DNA of 64,000 bases from an uncultured Pseudomonadota bacterium (GTDB lineage: Bacteria; Pseudomonadota; Alphaproteobacteria; RF32; CAG-239): positions 1-64,000 of the forward strand of contig CAMRWU010000008.1 in assembly GCA_947054505.1 (NCBI GenBank), in the 5' to 3' direction. Positions 28,985 to 38,378 of the stretch are shown here, piece after piece. Made by a program: the position numbers and the translations under genes. The notes under the pieces were generated by a model that made no database searches, was not told the DNA's origin, and worked only from the letters and a program-made list of their open reading frames with translations. Each line of letters starts with the position of its first letter. The first letter of the stretch is position 1.

Positions 28985-29526
28985 GGATTATTGGTGGCAA
29001 ATATCGGGGGAAAAAACTTGTTTCTCCGGATACAAATCTTGTTCGTCCGACGTCTGATCGAGCACGAGAGGCGTTGTTTAACATTATTCGCTCGCGGTTG
29101 GGAAATGATTTATCGGTATTAATGCTTATGGATGTTTTTGCCGGAAGCGGTGCTTTCGGATTGGAGGCTTTGTCGCAAGGTTTTGGCGAGGTTTTGTTGG
29201 TCGATATTGATTGTCGTCCTTTGCAAAAAAATGTTGCTTTATTTCCTCAAGAAAAAGATAAAATCAATGTGTTGACGGCGGATGCTCGCAAGCTTGGCAA
29301 GGCACCCAAGCAATATGATGTTCTTTTTATGGATGCGCCTTATTTAAAGGGGCTGACTGAGCAGGCGTTGCAACAAGCGGCGGCGCAACGCTGGTTGAAA
29401 ACAGGGGCTTTGTGTTTTATTGAGGTTGAGAAAAACGAAGATTGCCTGTTGCCGGAAGGTTTTTCGATGGTAGAAGAACGTCGCTACGGTTTGGCAAAAG
29501 TGATTATAGCCGAGTTTGTTTCTTAA
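28981..29526 (+). CDS. rsmD: 16S rRNA (guanine-966-N2)-methyltransferase RsmD
   Basis: Typical N-terminus MRIIGGKYRGKKL and VRPTSDRAREALFNII. SAM-binding motif MDVFAGSGAFGLEALSQG (about residues 50-67). The catalytic tetrapeptide reads DAPY where the family usually has DPPY, a small deviation. 181 aa. It overlaps the preceding gene by ATGA and converges with the DUF2125-type gene, overlapping it by 4 bp. Confidence 0.92.
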   Translation: MRIIGGKYRGKKLVSPDTNLVRPTSDRAREALFNIIRSRLGNDLSVLMLMDVFAGSGAFGLEALSQGFGEVLLVDIDCRPLQKNVALFPQEKDKINVLTADARKLGKAPKQYDVLFMDAPYLKGLTEQALQQAAAQRWLKTGALCFIEVEKNEDCLLPEGFSMVEERRYGLAKVIIAEFVS

Positions 29527-30584
29527 AATTTTCCGATATTGATGTTTTCAATATAAACTTCTCCGTTTTGATAAGTAATGGGAGTGATGATTGTTGTGGC
29601 TGTATCATTCTCTTTTATTTTAAATGCCTTATTGGTGAGGAGAATGTTGGCAACAAAAACGCCTTTGCGTTCGGCAATGCCTTGGTCCTGCAAGTCGTTC
29701 AGTAATGTCAGAAGCCCCTGCGAGGAGGTGTCCAGTTGAATGAGTGGTTTGTTGTCATCAAAGCGAAACTCACCTTTGGCGGCCATGGAAAATGGCGGCC
29801 AGTTTACAATCATGTTGTTAATGTTGATATATCCGCCGTGTTGCCGCCATTCGTCAACGGATTGAGCAGGTGTGTCGCTTGCCATTGTGTTGGTTTTGAG
29901 GTACAGGCGTTCGATTTTGTTTCCCAAAGGATGGGTGAATTGTTGGGAAATGGTGATGTTTTGGACATCAATATGATTTTCAAAAAATGTTTCAGGTCCA
30001 TTTATTGCCAAAGAACCGTTTGTTTGTCTTCCGGCCATAGTGAGGGATTGTATTGTTCCAAAATCTTTGATTTTTAGGTCGTTGAGCTGGGCTTCCCATT
30101 GTTTTATTTTTTTATTGTCAATTTGGATGCTGAAATTTGAGTCGGGTGTTGATATTGTCCATTTGTTATTGGCGGTGGTGAGGGTTTGGGTCGGACCGAA
30201 CGATAAGCGATATTTTGTAAAGCCAAAAGCAGATGGTTTAACTGTCAAGTGGGGAATTGTCAGGGATGTTCCGTTTTCTTTATGATAGAAAGACAGGTCT
30301 TTGACTTCCATTACCGGAGAAAAGAACAGGGTGTTGAAACTGATATGCCGGTAAGCAATGTCTAAGCCAAGCATATTCATATTTTGTTGTAGTGTTATGA
30401 TTTCTGCTTTGAGCTTTCGGATGACAGATATCTTTTCCAGTGTTGTGAAAATACCGAAAAAAGTTATGCAAAAACTGACTAATATCGCAATCCAAGTTTC
30501 TTTGTTTTCCTTTGGAGCAAAGTATTTGCGAAGATAGAAACCGCTTGTTTCCAAGGCAATATTAATCTGATGAGGCAGGGGCAT
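29523..30584 (-). CDS. DUF2125-type inner-membrane-anchored protein (353 aa)
   Basis: One membrane helix near residues 32-55 is followed by a large beta-rich, presumably periplasmic domain. The pattern, including repeated short strands with Asn/Asp turns and an N-terminal anchor, resembles the alphaproteobacterial DUF2125 family of unknown function (AsmA-like fold). Start 30584 is chosen because GAGGA lies ten bases upstream, inside the end of plsC; the open frame extends further upstream. It is last of the minus-strand run ftsE-ftsX-DUF218-plsC. Confidence 0.65.
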   Translation of the reverse strand: MPLPHQINIALETSGFYLRKYFAPKENKETWIAILVSFCITFFGIFTTLEKISVIRKLKAEIITLQQNMNMLGLDIAYRHISFNTLFFSPVMEVKDLSFYHKENGTSLTIPHLTVKPSAFGFTKYRLSFGPTQTLTTANNKWTISTPDSNFSIQIDNKKIKQWEAQLNDLKIKDFGTIQSLTMAGRQTNGSLAINGPETFFENHIDVQNITISQQFTHPLGNKIERLYLKTNTMASDTPAQSVDEWRQHGGYININNMIVNWPPFSMAAKGEFRFDDNKPLIQLDTSSQGLLTLLNDLQDQGIAERKGVFVANILLTNKAFKIKENDTATTIITPITYQNGEVYIENINIGKF

Positions 30585-30589
30585 ATTGT

Positions 30590-31351
30590 TCAGTCCTCTT
30601 TGGAGGCCAACATTTTTGCCGTGTATGGATATTTTTGCAATGTTTCGGCATTTAATTCCGCACATTTGGCTTCTAGGCGATTTTGCAGTTCGGTCATAAA
30701 TGCTTTTTTATCAAGTCCGGTCGGCATGGGTTCCATAAATTCGAAGACAACAGTTCCGGGGTAGCGGAGAAAAGAGCTCTTTTTCCAGAAAAATCCTGTG
30801 TTGGTGGCAATCGGAACAACAGGAACATTCAAGTTTTGATACAACAAAGCAATTCCCGGTTTATAGTCCGGAGCTTGGTTGGGTTTTTTGCGGGTTCCTT
30901 CCGGAAAGATAATGATGGTTCGACCTTTGGACAGGCGATCTTTAGCATTACGCAACATGTTCTTCATGGCGGCACTTCCGGCTGAGCGATCAACAGGAAT
31001 CATACCGTAAAAATATTGAGCCCAGCCGAAGATGGGAATGTAGGTCAATTCTTTTTTCAAAATAAATGAGGCGCGTTTGAGGTAGTTGCTCAGGCAATAT
31101 GTTTCCAATGCGGATTGGTGTTTTCCGGCATAGATGCAGTTTTCTTGTTGAATGTATTGTTGTCCTCTGATTTCAATGCGAATGCCGGCAAGGTATTTTA
31201 ATGTCCAGACAATGATAGGGATAAAGAAATAATTCCAGATTTTGACTGTTGATTTCGGGGAGATGAGGCCGACAATGCTGGTGAATGTACACCCAATCAG
31301 AAGGGTTGAGTAACAAACCAGATTAAAAATAAATGAACGTATGTACAGCAT
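30590..31351 (-). CDS. plsC: 1-acyl-sn-glycerol-3-phosphate acyltransferase
   Basis: Transfers a second acyl chain to lysophosphatidic acid at the inner membrane. The N-terminus has hydrophobic helices; motif I is HQSALE (about residue 78; family HX4D, here HX4E), motif III FPEGTR (about 149-154), and motif IV contains PVVPIATNTG. 253 aa. The ATG overlaps the TGA of the preceding gene by one base (TGATG), so they are coupled. Confidence 0.9.
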   Translation of the reverse strand: MLYIRSFIFNLVCYSTLLIGCTFTSIVGLISPKSTVKIWNYFFIPIIVWTLKYLAGIRIEIRGQQYIQQENCIYAGKHQSALETYCLSNYLKRASFILKKELTYIPIFGWAQYFYGMIPVDRSAGSAAMKNMLRNAKDRLSKGRTIIIFPEGTRKKPNQAPDYKPGIALLYQNLNVPVVPIATNTGFFWKKSSFLRYPGTVVFEFMEPMPTGLDKKAFMTELQNRLEAKCAELNAETLQKYPYTAKMLASKED

Positions 31352-31929
31352 CAGTTTTTCTCCATTTGAAGTCTTGTTCGCAAGTAAGTGTATAAAAATT
31401 TATTATATTCTGAAAAAATAAGAGAGAATGTTCTCCAGCTTGTCCACCATTTTTTGTTAACGTGTTCGGAGTAGACAGGATGTTTGATGATTTTGAGGTG
31501 CGGTGTTTGGGTTTCAAATTCAATTATACTACGCGGAAGGTGATAATTGGAGGTGACCAGACGAATCGAGCGGATGTTATGTTGTTTTATCCAATTTTTG
31601 CTTTCGAGGGCGTTTCCAACGGTGTTTTGAGCAGATGTACCCAAGAAAACTTTATTTTCGGCATCAAGGGTAATTTGATTGCTGTTTAGAATGTCTTGCA
31701 GACGACTGTTTTTTTCAACACCGGAAATGAACAGATAGTCGGCTTTTTTGTTATTCAGCAGTTTTATTGCTTCCAGTATACGGTTGCGACCTCCCGTCAG
31801 GGCTATTATGGCATCGGTGTGGGAGGAGGTGTCATGCTGATAATGGTTAATCCTATATGCAAAAGCGGCGAATCCGATAAGCCAGCAAATTATTAGGGCA
31901 CAGAATATTTGGGGCAGTTGTTTTATCAT
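31351..31929 (-). CDS. DUF218/YdcF-like membrane protein (192 aa)
   Basis: An N-terminal membrane helix (about residues 8-27) is followed by the DUF218 core: DAIIALTGGRNRILEAIKLL, LFISGVEK, TSAQNTVGNALESKNW and RLVTSNYHLPRSIIEF. The family includes SanA and ElyC, implicated in envelope integrity; exact activity is unknown. Its ATG overlaps the ftsX stop (ATGA) and its stop overlaps the plsC start, placing it in one translationally coupled operon with ftsEX and plsC, a common alphaproteobacterial order. Confidence 0.85.
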   Translation of the reverse strand: MIKQLPQIFCALIICWLIGFAAFAYRINHYQHDTSSHTDAIIALTGGRNRILEAIKLLNNKKADYLFISGVEKNSRLQDILNSNQITLDAENKVFLGTSAQNTVGNALESKNWIKQHNIRSIRLVTSNYHLPRSIIEFETQTPHLKIIKHPVYSEHVNKKWWTSWRTFSLIFSEYNKFLYTYLRTRLQMEKN

Positions 31930-32840
31930 AGCATTTTCCGCAGAGTTTTTTTAACGGTGTGGTAAGCAGTAAACATTGAAATCGCCATGGAGAATAAAGG
32001 CAGGCTGAAAATGATAAACCAATCGTTGATATTGAGATTGGCTTCACTGATGATTCCTCCTTCAATTTGTTTGGCCAGCGAGGCGATGAAGAAAATGGTC
32101 GGGATGGCGCACAGCAAGCCTAGAAGTCCGCCGATAAGTCCGAGAAAGCCCATGCGTCTGGCATATTGTTGGGCAATATAGGTATCTTTGGCGCCCATGG
32201 TGTGCAGGATTTCAATAATGGCACTATGTAATCCCAGATTCATTTGTGTGGTATAGAAAATTGCACCGGAGGTAATTGCCGTAACCAGAATGAGGATTGT
32301 CATTGCCAGAGCTTTTAAACCGTCAGCAAACTTGATGAGTTTGTTGAGCCAAAGTTTGTGGTTGTCCAGTGAAGCATAGGGGGAAACGGCGGTTAAATCT
32401 TGGGCCAGTTGGGTGAAGTCGATCTCGGCATTGGAAGCGATTTTGACATCAATGATACGAGGCATAGGCAGATTGATTAGGTCTATGCCGTCTCCCAGCC
32501 AAGGTTGGATTAATTGTTGCAGTTGTTCATCTTTGAGAGGCGTTGCTTTTATGACACCGTTGACGTTTTTCAAAAATTCCAGTGTTTTTTCCTGATGAGC
32601 CAGCGTTTCGGTTTGAGCTTTTTCGCGATTGCTGTCGTTGACCGGCATGATTTGCACGGTGAGCGAGCCCAAGATGCTTTGATTCCAGTTGGAAAGCATG
32701 GCATTAATGGAAAGGACACCTGATAAGGTTATCGCAAAAATAAAAACGGCAATGGAAATGATAACCTGTAAGAATAAGCTTGTGTTGCCTCCTTTGAGCG
32801 GGAGTTCCTGCCGACGGGAAATAAGCGATGTATCAGACAT
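31926..32840 (-). CDS. ftsX: Cell division protein FtsX
   Basis: FtsX is the membrane partner of FtsE; the complex controls septal peptidoglycan hydrolases. It has four membrane helices: one near residues 23-46, a periplasmic domain to about 165, then three (about 167-190, 222-250, 270-292) with the FtsX C-terminal core. 304 aa. It overlaps the ftsE stop by 8 bp. Confidence 0.92.
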   Translation of the reverse strand: MSDTSLISRRQELPLKGGNTSLFLQVIISIAVFIFAITLSGVLSINAMLSNWNQSILGSLTVQIMPVNDSNREKAQTETLAHQEKTLEFLKNVNGVIKATPLKDEQLQQLIQPWLGDGIDLINLPMPRIIDVKIASNAEIDFTQLAQDLTAVSPYASLDNHKLWLNKLIKFADGLKALAMTILILVTAITSGAIFYTTQMNLGLHSAIIEILHTMGAKDTYIAQQYARRMGFLGLIGGLLGLLCAIPTIFFIASLAKQIEGGIISEANLNINDWFIIFSLPLFSMAISMFTAYHTVKKTLRKML

Positions 32841-33564
32841 GATATTTCTCCATTAATGACGAGTCTGAGGGATAATAGATGCGTAGCCCTCTGTTTTGCA
32901 GGTGAAGCCGTGGAAAGGCAAAGTCGTTGATGAGTTTTTCTGAGTGGGTGGCAATCACAACCGTGGTTCCCAGCTTGTTGAGTTCAACAAACAGTTTCAT
33001 CAGTTTGGGGGCGATGTCATTGTCAACGTTGCCAGTCGGTTCGTCGGCCAGCAATAAATCAGGGCGGTTGATAACGGCGCGGGCAATGGCAATGCGTTGT
33101 TTTTCACCACCGGAAAGGGTGGCTGTCGTATCCAATATGTGGCGGTCAAGTTCTACCCAAGAAAGGAGTTCGTTGACGCGTTTTCTGATTTCTCGTTCAT
33201 CCATTCCGCAAACACGCAAGGGTAATGCAACATTGTCAAAAGCACTGAGGTGATCTAAGAGTCTGAAGTCTTGAAACACAACGCCAATTCTGCGACGAAG
33301 CATAGCCAGATTGTCGCGATGGGTAAAGTTGATGTCTTTGCCGAAAACACTGACCGTGCCGCGGCTTGGTTTTTGAGCCAGATACATCATGCTCAGCAGA
33401 GATGTCTTTCCGGCACCGCTTTTTCCGGTCAAAAAGTGAAAGGATCCCTTGGGAAGAGCCAAGCGAATGTCGCTTAAAATTTCAGGGCCTTGGCCGTATC
33501 GAATGCCGACATTTTGCATTTCGATAATATTTGTGTTTCCTCTTGCTTGGGTAATCAAAAGCAT
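32833..33564 (-). CDS. ftsE: Cell division ATP-binding protein FtsE
   Basis: This is the ABC ATPase of the FtsEX complex. Walker A is GKSGAGKTS, the signature LSGGEKQRIAIARA, Walker B LLLADEPTGNVD, and H-loop ATHS. The mature core starts at about MQNVGIRYG. The ATG at 33564 has AAGGAG only one or two bases away; the TTG codon at 33558 has better spacing (seven to eight bases), so the real start may be TTG. About 241-243 aa. First gene of the ftsE-ftsX-DUF218-plsC operon, divergent from the zinc-ribbon gene. Confidence 0.94.
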   Translation of the reverse strand: MLLITQARGNTNIIEMQNVGIRYGQGPEILSDIRLALPKGSFHFLTGKSGAGKTSLLSMMYLAQKPSRGTVSVFGKDINFTHRDNLAMLRRRIGVVFQDFRLLDHLSAFDNVALPLRVCGMDEREIRKRVNELLSWVELDRHILDTTATLSGGEKQRIAIARAVINRPDLLLADEPTGNVDNDIAPKLMKLFVELNKLGTTVVIATHSEKLINDFAFPRLHLQNRGLRIYYPSDSSLMEKYHV

Positions 33565-33675
33565 TCTCCTTTTTGTGATGCAACCAAGATATCGCAATTA
33601 TTTATTTAATAAAGCATTTTTTTTCGTTGATTAAACGCTTTTTATTTTTATAGTGAATTTGAGAGGTTAAAAAGA

Positions 33676-34626
33676 ATGTTAATTCATTGTCCCAAATGTA
33701 TGGCTACTTATGAAATTGATGAGGCATTGATTCCCGAAAAGGGAAAAAAGATGCGTTGTAGCAATTGTGCCGAAATCTTTACAGCTTTACAAAGTGATTT
33801 GCAAAACAGTCCGGAACAGCCTGAACAAGTTGCTCAGGAAGATGTTCTGTTCCACGCCGATGAGGAAAGTGGAACCTCCGGTGAAAACGATGTTGCAAAA
33901 GAGACGGTTGCCGGTGTTGAAGACATTGCGACAGACGAAAGTCGGAACATGGCGGAGGGAGATGATAATATTGCCGTCGGAGAAGCTGTTGACGGAGTGG
34001 ATAATAATGTTGACGCTCCTAACGAACCTTCTGTTGATGACACTGTTCCGGAGCCGAAAGAAGATAATCCGATGGATGATATCTTTAAGCGCCTTTCTCA
34101 ACAGACCGAAGGTTTGTTTCAAGCGGAAAATGAGTTGTCTCACTGGCAACGATTTGTTTTGAAATTTAAGAAAATTGTCGGTTTCCACAGTCAGGTTTTT
34201 CGCAAGGTGGTGGCCGGCGCGTCGGTTGTTTTGCTGTTGCTGTGCTGTTATTCTTATCGTTTTGAAATTGTACGTCAGGTTCCGTTTTTACATTATATAT
34301 ACGGTGCTTTCGGAATCCAATCAGTGGTTCCGGGGGAAGGGCTGGCGTTTGAAAATATCGTTTGGGATATGTTTGAAGAAGATTATGTTCGCAAACTGGC
34401 CATTAAAGGGTTTATTGTTAATTCAAAAGATCGTGATATTGATTTGCCGATTATTCATGTTGAAATGTTGGATAATGATGTGCAGATGCTTCAGGTTTTG
34501 AATCAAACTCCGGAGATTGCCAAACTTCCTGCTGGCGGGCGGTTGGCTGTTAATTTGGTTGTCAACAAACCGTCACCGCTGACCAAGTATATTTATTTGA
34601 CCTTTATTTCTCGTGATAAAAAATAA
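33676..34626 (+). CDS. MJ0042-type zinc-ribbon/DUF3426 membrane protein (316 aa)
   Basis: N-terminal zinc ribbon CPKC (5-8) and CSNC (28-31) of the MJ0042 type, an acidic disordered stretch (about 50-150), one membrane helix (about residues 177-193), and a C-terminal beta domain of the DUF3426 kind (VRKLAIKGFIVNSKDRDIDL). The family occurs next to ftsEX in alphaproteobacteria; function unknown, possibly in envelope or division control. AGAGG precedes the ATG. Confidence 0.85.
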   Translation: MLIHCPKCMATYEIDEALIPEKGKKMRCSNCAEIFTALQSDLQNSPEQPEQVAQEDVLFHADEESGTSGENDVAKETVAGVEDIATDESRNMAEGDDNIAVGEAVDGVDNNVDAPNEPSVDDTVPEPKEDNPMDDIFKRLSQQTEGLFQAENELSHWQRFVLKFKKIVGFHSQVFRKVVAGASVVLLLLCCYSYRFEIVRQVPFLHYIYGAFGIQSVVPGEGLAFENIVWDMFEEDYVRKLAIKGFIVNSKDRDIDLPIIHVEMLDNDVQMLQVLNQTPEIAKLPAGGRLAVNLVVNKPSPLTKYIYLTFISRDKK

Positions 34627-34636
34627 AACAATTTGT

Positions 34637-35536
34637 TTATTTGTTTCGGCTGATAATGAAGTCGGCCAAGTCTTTTAGGGTTTGAGCTTGTGTGCCGAAG
34701 ACGGCAATGCTTGCTTTGGCATCGGCAATCAGTTGAGCGGCAAGCTGTTTGGCTTTTTCCAAACCATATAAGCTGACAAACGTCAATTTTCCTTGCTCGG
34801 CATCTTTATTTAGTGTTTTGCCGACCAGAGACGGGTTGCCCTCCACATCCAAAATGTCATCGGCAATTTGAAATGCGATACCTATTTTGCGAGAATAAGT
34901 GATGAGCGCCTGTTTTTGTTCTTCCGTCGCGTTGCCCAAAACAGCTCCGGCTTCGCAAGCATAGCGGATAAGGCATCCGGTTTTCATTTCTTCAATATGT
35001 TTGATTAAGAATTCTTGTTCAGAAGCGGAGAGATTGCCGGCGGATGATAAATCGAGCATTTGTCCGGCAATCATTCCGGAAAACGCTCCGGCGGCTTTAG
35101 CCAGAAGAGAGAGGAGGTGGCAACGGGTTGTTGCGGATGACGCCGTTTGCGAATCTGATAAGATTTCAAAGGCATAAGTCAGTAAGCCATCGCCGGCCAG
35201 AATTGCCGTTGCTTCATCAAATTGTTTATGGCATGTGGGTTTGCCGCGACGCAGGTCATCATTGTCCATTGCCGGCAGGTCATCATGAATTAGGGAATAG
35301 GAGTGCAAAAACTCGAGAGCAGCTGCGGTTGGCAAAGATTGTTGCCGTGAGATGCCGAACAGTGCTGCCGTTTCTGTTACCAAGAATGGTCGCAGGCGTT
35401 TGCCGCCGTTGGCTACGGAATAAAGCATAGCCTCGACAACGCGTTTCTCTGCTCCGGATGGAAGCGGAAAGAAATGAGGTAGTTCGTTATTGAAATATTC
35501 TGTATATGCTTTCAGTTTTTCAAAAAAGTCAGACAT
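34637..35536 (-). CDS. ispA: Polyprenyl (farnesyl) diphosphate synthase
   Basis: Condenses IPP with allylic diphosphates to make farnesyl diphosphate. The two Asp-rich motifs are present: DDLPAMDNDD (about residues 89-98) and DDILD (about 230-234); the sequence before the first motif (EFLHSYSLIH) and length (299 aa) fit IspA rather than longer-chain enzymes. Its ATG follows the xseB stop codon with no gap (TAAATG), and the pair xseB-ispA is a common operon start (dxs follows elsewhere). Confidence 0.93.
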   Translation of the reverse strand: MSDFFEKLKAYTEYFNNELPHFFPLPSGAEKRVVEAMLYSVANGGKRLRPFLVTETAALFGISRQQSLPTAAALEFLHSYSLIHDDLPAMDNDDLRRGKPTCHKQFDEATAILAGDGLLTYAFEILSDSQTASSATTRCHLLSLLAKAAGAFSGMIAGQMLDLSSAGNLSASEQEFLIKHIEEMKTGCLIRYACEAGAVLGNATEEQKQALITYSRKIGIAFQIADDILDVEGNPSLVGKTLNKDAEQGKLTFVSLYGLEKAKQLAAQLIADAKASIAVFGTQAQTLKDLADFIISRNK

Positions 35537-35782
35537 TTACATCTCCGGAACATCAAGCGGAGCGGTACTTAATTTTCCCTCGGGCGATACTTCTATTTTT
35601 TCGATTTTCAGACGAGCGGCGTTCAGTTTGTTTTCACAAAGTTGTTTGAGGGCGATGGCTTTTTCATAGGAGGCAACGGCATCATCCAGTTTGATGCGTC
35701 CGCCTTCCAATTCGCGGACGATATTTTCCAGCATTTGCAACGCTTCTTCAAAATTCAGTTTGCTTAACTCTTCCGTATTCAT
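35537..35782 (-). CDS. xseB: Exodeoxyribonuclease VII small subunit
   Basis: XseB assembles with XseA to degrade single-stranded DNA. The coiled-coil helix FEEALQMLENIVRELEGGRI and the following LDDAVASYEKAIALKQLCEN are the family signature. 81 aa. Two ATGs are adjacent; the second (35782) has the better spacing (six bases) from AGGAG. Immediately upstream of ispA. Confidence 0.95.
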   Translation of the reverse strand: MNTEELSKLNFEEALQMLENIVRELEGGRIKLDDAVASYEKAIALKQLCENKLNAARLKIEKIEVSPEGKLSTAPLDVPEM

Positions 35783-35961
35783 CATAAACTCCTTTGTTTT
35801 TTTGGTATGTTATTATATCTGTTTGCGAATGGCAATATCAGTTATGAGTTTTACCGTGTTTATCTTTTGGTTAGCTGGCAATTAGCTTTATATCATCTGG
35901 TTTTTGATTATAAATTTTCTAAATTAGAGTAATAGCGTTTTAAATTTATGGAGGAAATGAG

Positions 35962-36237
35962 ATGAAAAAATCAGCAATTGTCAGCAGTGCCAAAATGTTG
36001 AAAGCTATGGGAAACGAAAAGCGGTTGGAAATTTTACATTATTTGGCACAAGAGGAATTTAATGTCGGACAATTGGAGAAAAAAATTGGTCTCAGCCAAT
36101 CGGCTTTGTCGCAACATTTGGCTGTTTTGCGAGCCGAAAATTTGGTCAAGACCAGACGTGCGGCGCAGACAATATATTATTCCATTAAGAACGATAAAGT
36201 GAACAAAATTTTGGATTTGCTCGATAATTTGTTTTAG
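35962..36237 (+). CDS. ArsR/SmtB-family transcription regulator (91 aa)
   Basis: A compact winged-helix protein: the conserved start LKAMGNEKRLEILHYL, helix-turn-helix QLEKKIGLSQSALSQHLAVLRAENLVKTRR and the wing AQTIYYSI. No CxC or other metal-site cysteines are seen, so it may sense something other than metal (some alphaproteobacterial members such as the SqrR/BigR type use other cysteines, absent here). GGAGG lies eight bases before the ATG. It stands alone, overlapping the converging rnd stop by 4 bp. Confidence 0.9.
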   Translation: MKKSAIVSSAKMLKAMGNEKRLEILHYLAQEEFNVGQLEKKIGLSQSALSQHLAVLRAENLVKTRRAAQTIYYSIKNDKVNKILDLLDNLF

Positions 36238-37418
36238 TCGTTTTCTTGCGAAACGGAATCTTGGGTTTTTCGTTCAAACTCGATACAGTGCTTTGTCGGG
36301 TTATATGATATGAGGATTTCACCATTACGGAGGGCGAGGGCGTCTTGACCGAAAATTTCATACCGCCATCCTTTCAGGAAAGTGAGGCCTTTATCCTGAT
36401 TATTGGTAAATTTGAGCAAATCGTCGTCATCGGCAATCAAGCGGGCAACCACGCCTTCTTGATTGGATTTTATTCTTAAAAGTAACTTCAATAATTCCAA
36501 TAATGCCGTTTTTTTACCGGGCAGAGGTTTTTCTTTGGGAGGGATAACGTAGTCTGTTTCCGGTATTTCCATAAAATGTTTTATCACCTCAAGGATTTCA
36601 GCTCCCAATTTGCCGCCGGAGATGTCTTTACGGAGACTGCGTATGGCGGACAGTTGTTCCGGTGTTTGCGGGCAGACAGAGGTGATTTGCAAGAGCATGT
36701 CGTCTTTTATATAGCTTTGCCGCGGTGTGTTTTTTGTTTGCGAACGACGTTCCCGCCAAGCCGCTAATTCTCGTAAAAGTGTGAGAAAACGAGGATTGTG
36801 AGAACGATGGCGGATGCGCATCCATATTTCGTCCGGATTGATGTCATAGGTGTGCGGAGAACAAAGTATTTTCATTTCTTCCTTTACCCAGCTTTGTCGC
36901 TTGCTTTCTTTAAGACGCGAGCATAATTCCTGATAGATGGGAACTAAATGGGTGACGTCGGAAAGGGCGTATTGCAGTTGTGCATCACTGAGAGGTCGAC
37001 GGCTCCAATCCGTCAGTCGACTGCTTTTATCCAATTCAATGTGAAGGATGTGGCGGACCAGATTTTCATAACTGATTGATTCGCCAAACCCCAAAACCAT
37101 CGCGGCAACTTGACTGTCAAAAACCGGAGTGGGAATTTTTCCGCTCAGCAAATAGAGGATTTCAATATCTTGTCTTCCGGAATGAAAAACTTTGGTTATG
37201 TTTTGATCTTGCAGGATTTCAAAAAAAACGTCCAAATTCAGATTTTCAGAGAGAGGATCGATGATAGCGCATTCATCCAATGAGCCAATTTGTATCAAGC
37301 ATAATTTTGCGTAATAGGTGTGTTCCCGCAAAAATTCTAAATCAACAGTGATAAACGGGTGCTTTTTTAATGCTTGGCAAAAGGTTTGCAACGCTTCGTT
37401 TGTGGTGATTAAATTCAT
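36234..37418 (-). CDS. rnd: Ribonuclease D
   Basis: This is a 3'-5' exoribonuclease in tRNA maturation. The DEDDy exonuclease motifs are complete: Exo I TVDLEF (about residues 24-29), Exo II FHSGRQDIEIL, Exo III YALSDVTHLVPIY with Tyr and Asp. An HRDC domain follows (about 205-290). 394 aa. rnd and aspS are neighbours in many alphaproteobacteria; here two orphan genes lie between them. Confidence 0.94.
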   Translation of the reverse strand: MNLITTNEALQTFCQALKKHPFITVDLEFLREHTYYAKLCLIQIGSLDECAIIDPLSENLNLDVFFEILQDQNITKVFHSGRQDIEILYLLSGKIPTPVFDSQVAAMVLGFGESISYENLVRHILHIELDKSSRLTDWSRRPLSDAQLQYALSDVTHLVPIYQELCSRLKESKRQSWVKEEMKILCSPHTYDINPDEIWMRIRHRSHNPRFLTLLRELAAWRERRSQTKNTPRQSYIKDDMLLQITSVCPQTPEQLSAIRSLRKDISGGKLGAEILEVIKHFMEIPETDYVIPPKEKPLPGKKTALLELLKLLLRIKSNQEGVVARLIADDDDLLKFTNNQDKGLTFLKGWRYEIFGQDALALRNGEILISYNPTKHCIEFERKTQDSVSQEND

Positions 37419-37643
37419 GATTGTCCTGCTTTGTTTTTTTATATCCGATTAAGTTTACAGATATTTGTTTAAGATTTTTTTAATGATAAATTTTTGAAAT
37501 ACGCCTTGACTTTGGACAAAAATGTGATAGGTTTCAGCCATAAAATAATTATCAATATTTATTAATCTTAAAAAAACTGGTGTATGACAAGTCTGTTTTT
37601 TTTAGCCAACAATTCTCTGAAGACAACATACGGAGATAACGGC

Positions 37644-38162
37644 ATGAACAACAACCAATTTCTTTCCAGAGTGCGGAGCCTTGTTGCTGATCATGGTCTG
37701 GATGCGAAGGTTTTTTCCGCGATTGCGTGTGATGCCTGCCACAGAGATGAACGGTATGGTGTTGTGGTCGAACTGACCTATTCCTACCCTGCTCAGCTCC
37801 TTTCGGCAGCTCAAGTGTTCCAGTTGGCACTCCGTCAAGACTACATTCTTCTCTATGTCAAGGGCGATGCCTATCCTCCTAAGTTCGAGGTGTCAAAACT
37901 TGCCACGTGTGTGTTGCCGGCCGGTTCGAGACTTATGCACTCTGCACTCAACCTTCACAACAAGCAACGAGCTCTCCTGAAACAGTTCGGGGGCGCGTCC
38001 GACATCGTTCTGTATGAGGACACGAATGTCATCAAGTTGTTGTCGATCTGCGATCTGAAAACGCATCCGAACTTCGATTACTGGCAACAGTGTCTGGGGC
38101 GTTTCCTCAATGCACAGGAGCTTAAGCCCGCGTTCTCTTTTGTCCGAGTATCTCGCTTTTAG
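37644..38162 (+). CDS. Hypothetical protein (172 aa), orphan class
   Basis: I do not recognise this protein; it has no signal or membrane segment. Predicted alpha/beta. Its codons differ sharply from the core genes: many leucines are CTC/CTT/CTG and many codons end in C. Start 37644 (MNNNQF) has GGAGA eight bases upstream; an in-frame ATG at 37584 would add 20 residues, and AATTATCAAT lies 27 nt before that one. Placed between rnd and aspS. The composition suggests separate ancestry. Confidence 0.55.
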   Translation: MNNNQFLSRVRSLVADHGLDAKVFSAIACDACHRDERYGVVVELTYSYPAQLLSAAQVFQLALRQDYILLYVKGDAYPPKFEVSKLATCVLPAGSRLMHSALNLHNKQRALLKQFGGASDIVLYEDTNVIKLLSICDLKTHPNFDYWQQCLGRFLNAQELKPAFSFVRVSRF

Positions 38163-38357
38163 ACGAAGAGGTTTCTGCAAGAGTTTTTTTCTATTATTAA
38201 CCATTTTCAGGTGTCCGAATTTTTTCGGGCACTTTTTTTGTCATTTTTTTCTTGCTTTTTTGTTTTTTTGCGATTATATATTTCCTCACATTTTTATAAT
38301 TAAGAGATTATAATTGCATCTTTACAGATGTTTGTTTACATAACTAAATTTTTCACC

Positions 38358-38367
38358 AATTATTAAA
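38358..38367 (+). promoter_or_regulatory. AATTATTAAA leader motif
   Basis: Close match to the orphan-gene leader motif, 11 nt before the ATG at 38379. The 215-bp gap before this gene otherwise holds AT-rich promoter-like DNA (TTGCTT-17-TATATA around 38254-38282). Confidence 0.35.
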
Positions 38368-38378
38368 TCCTAAAGATT

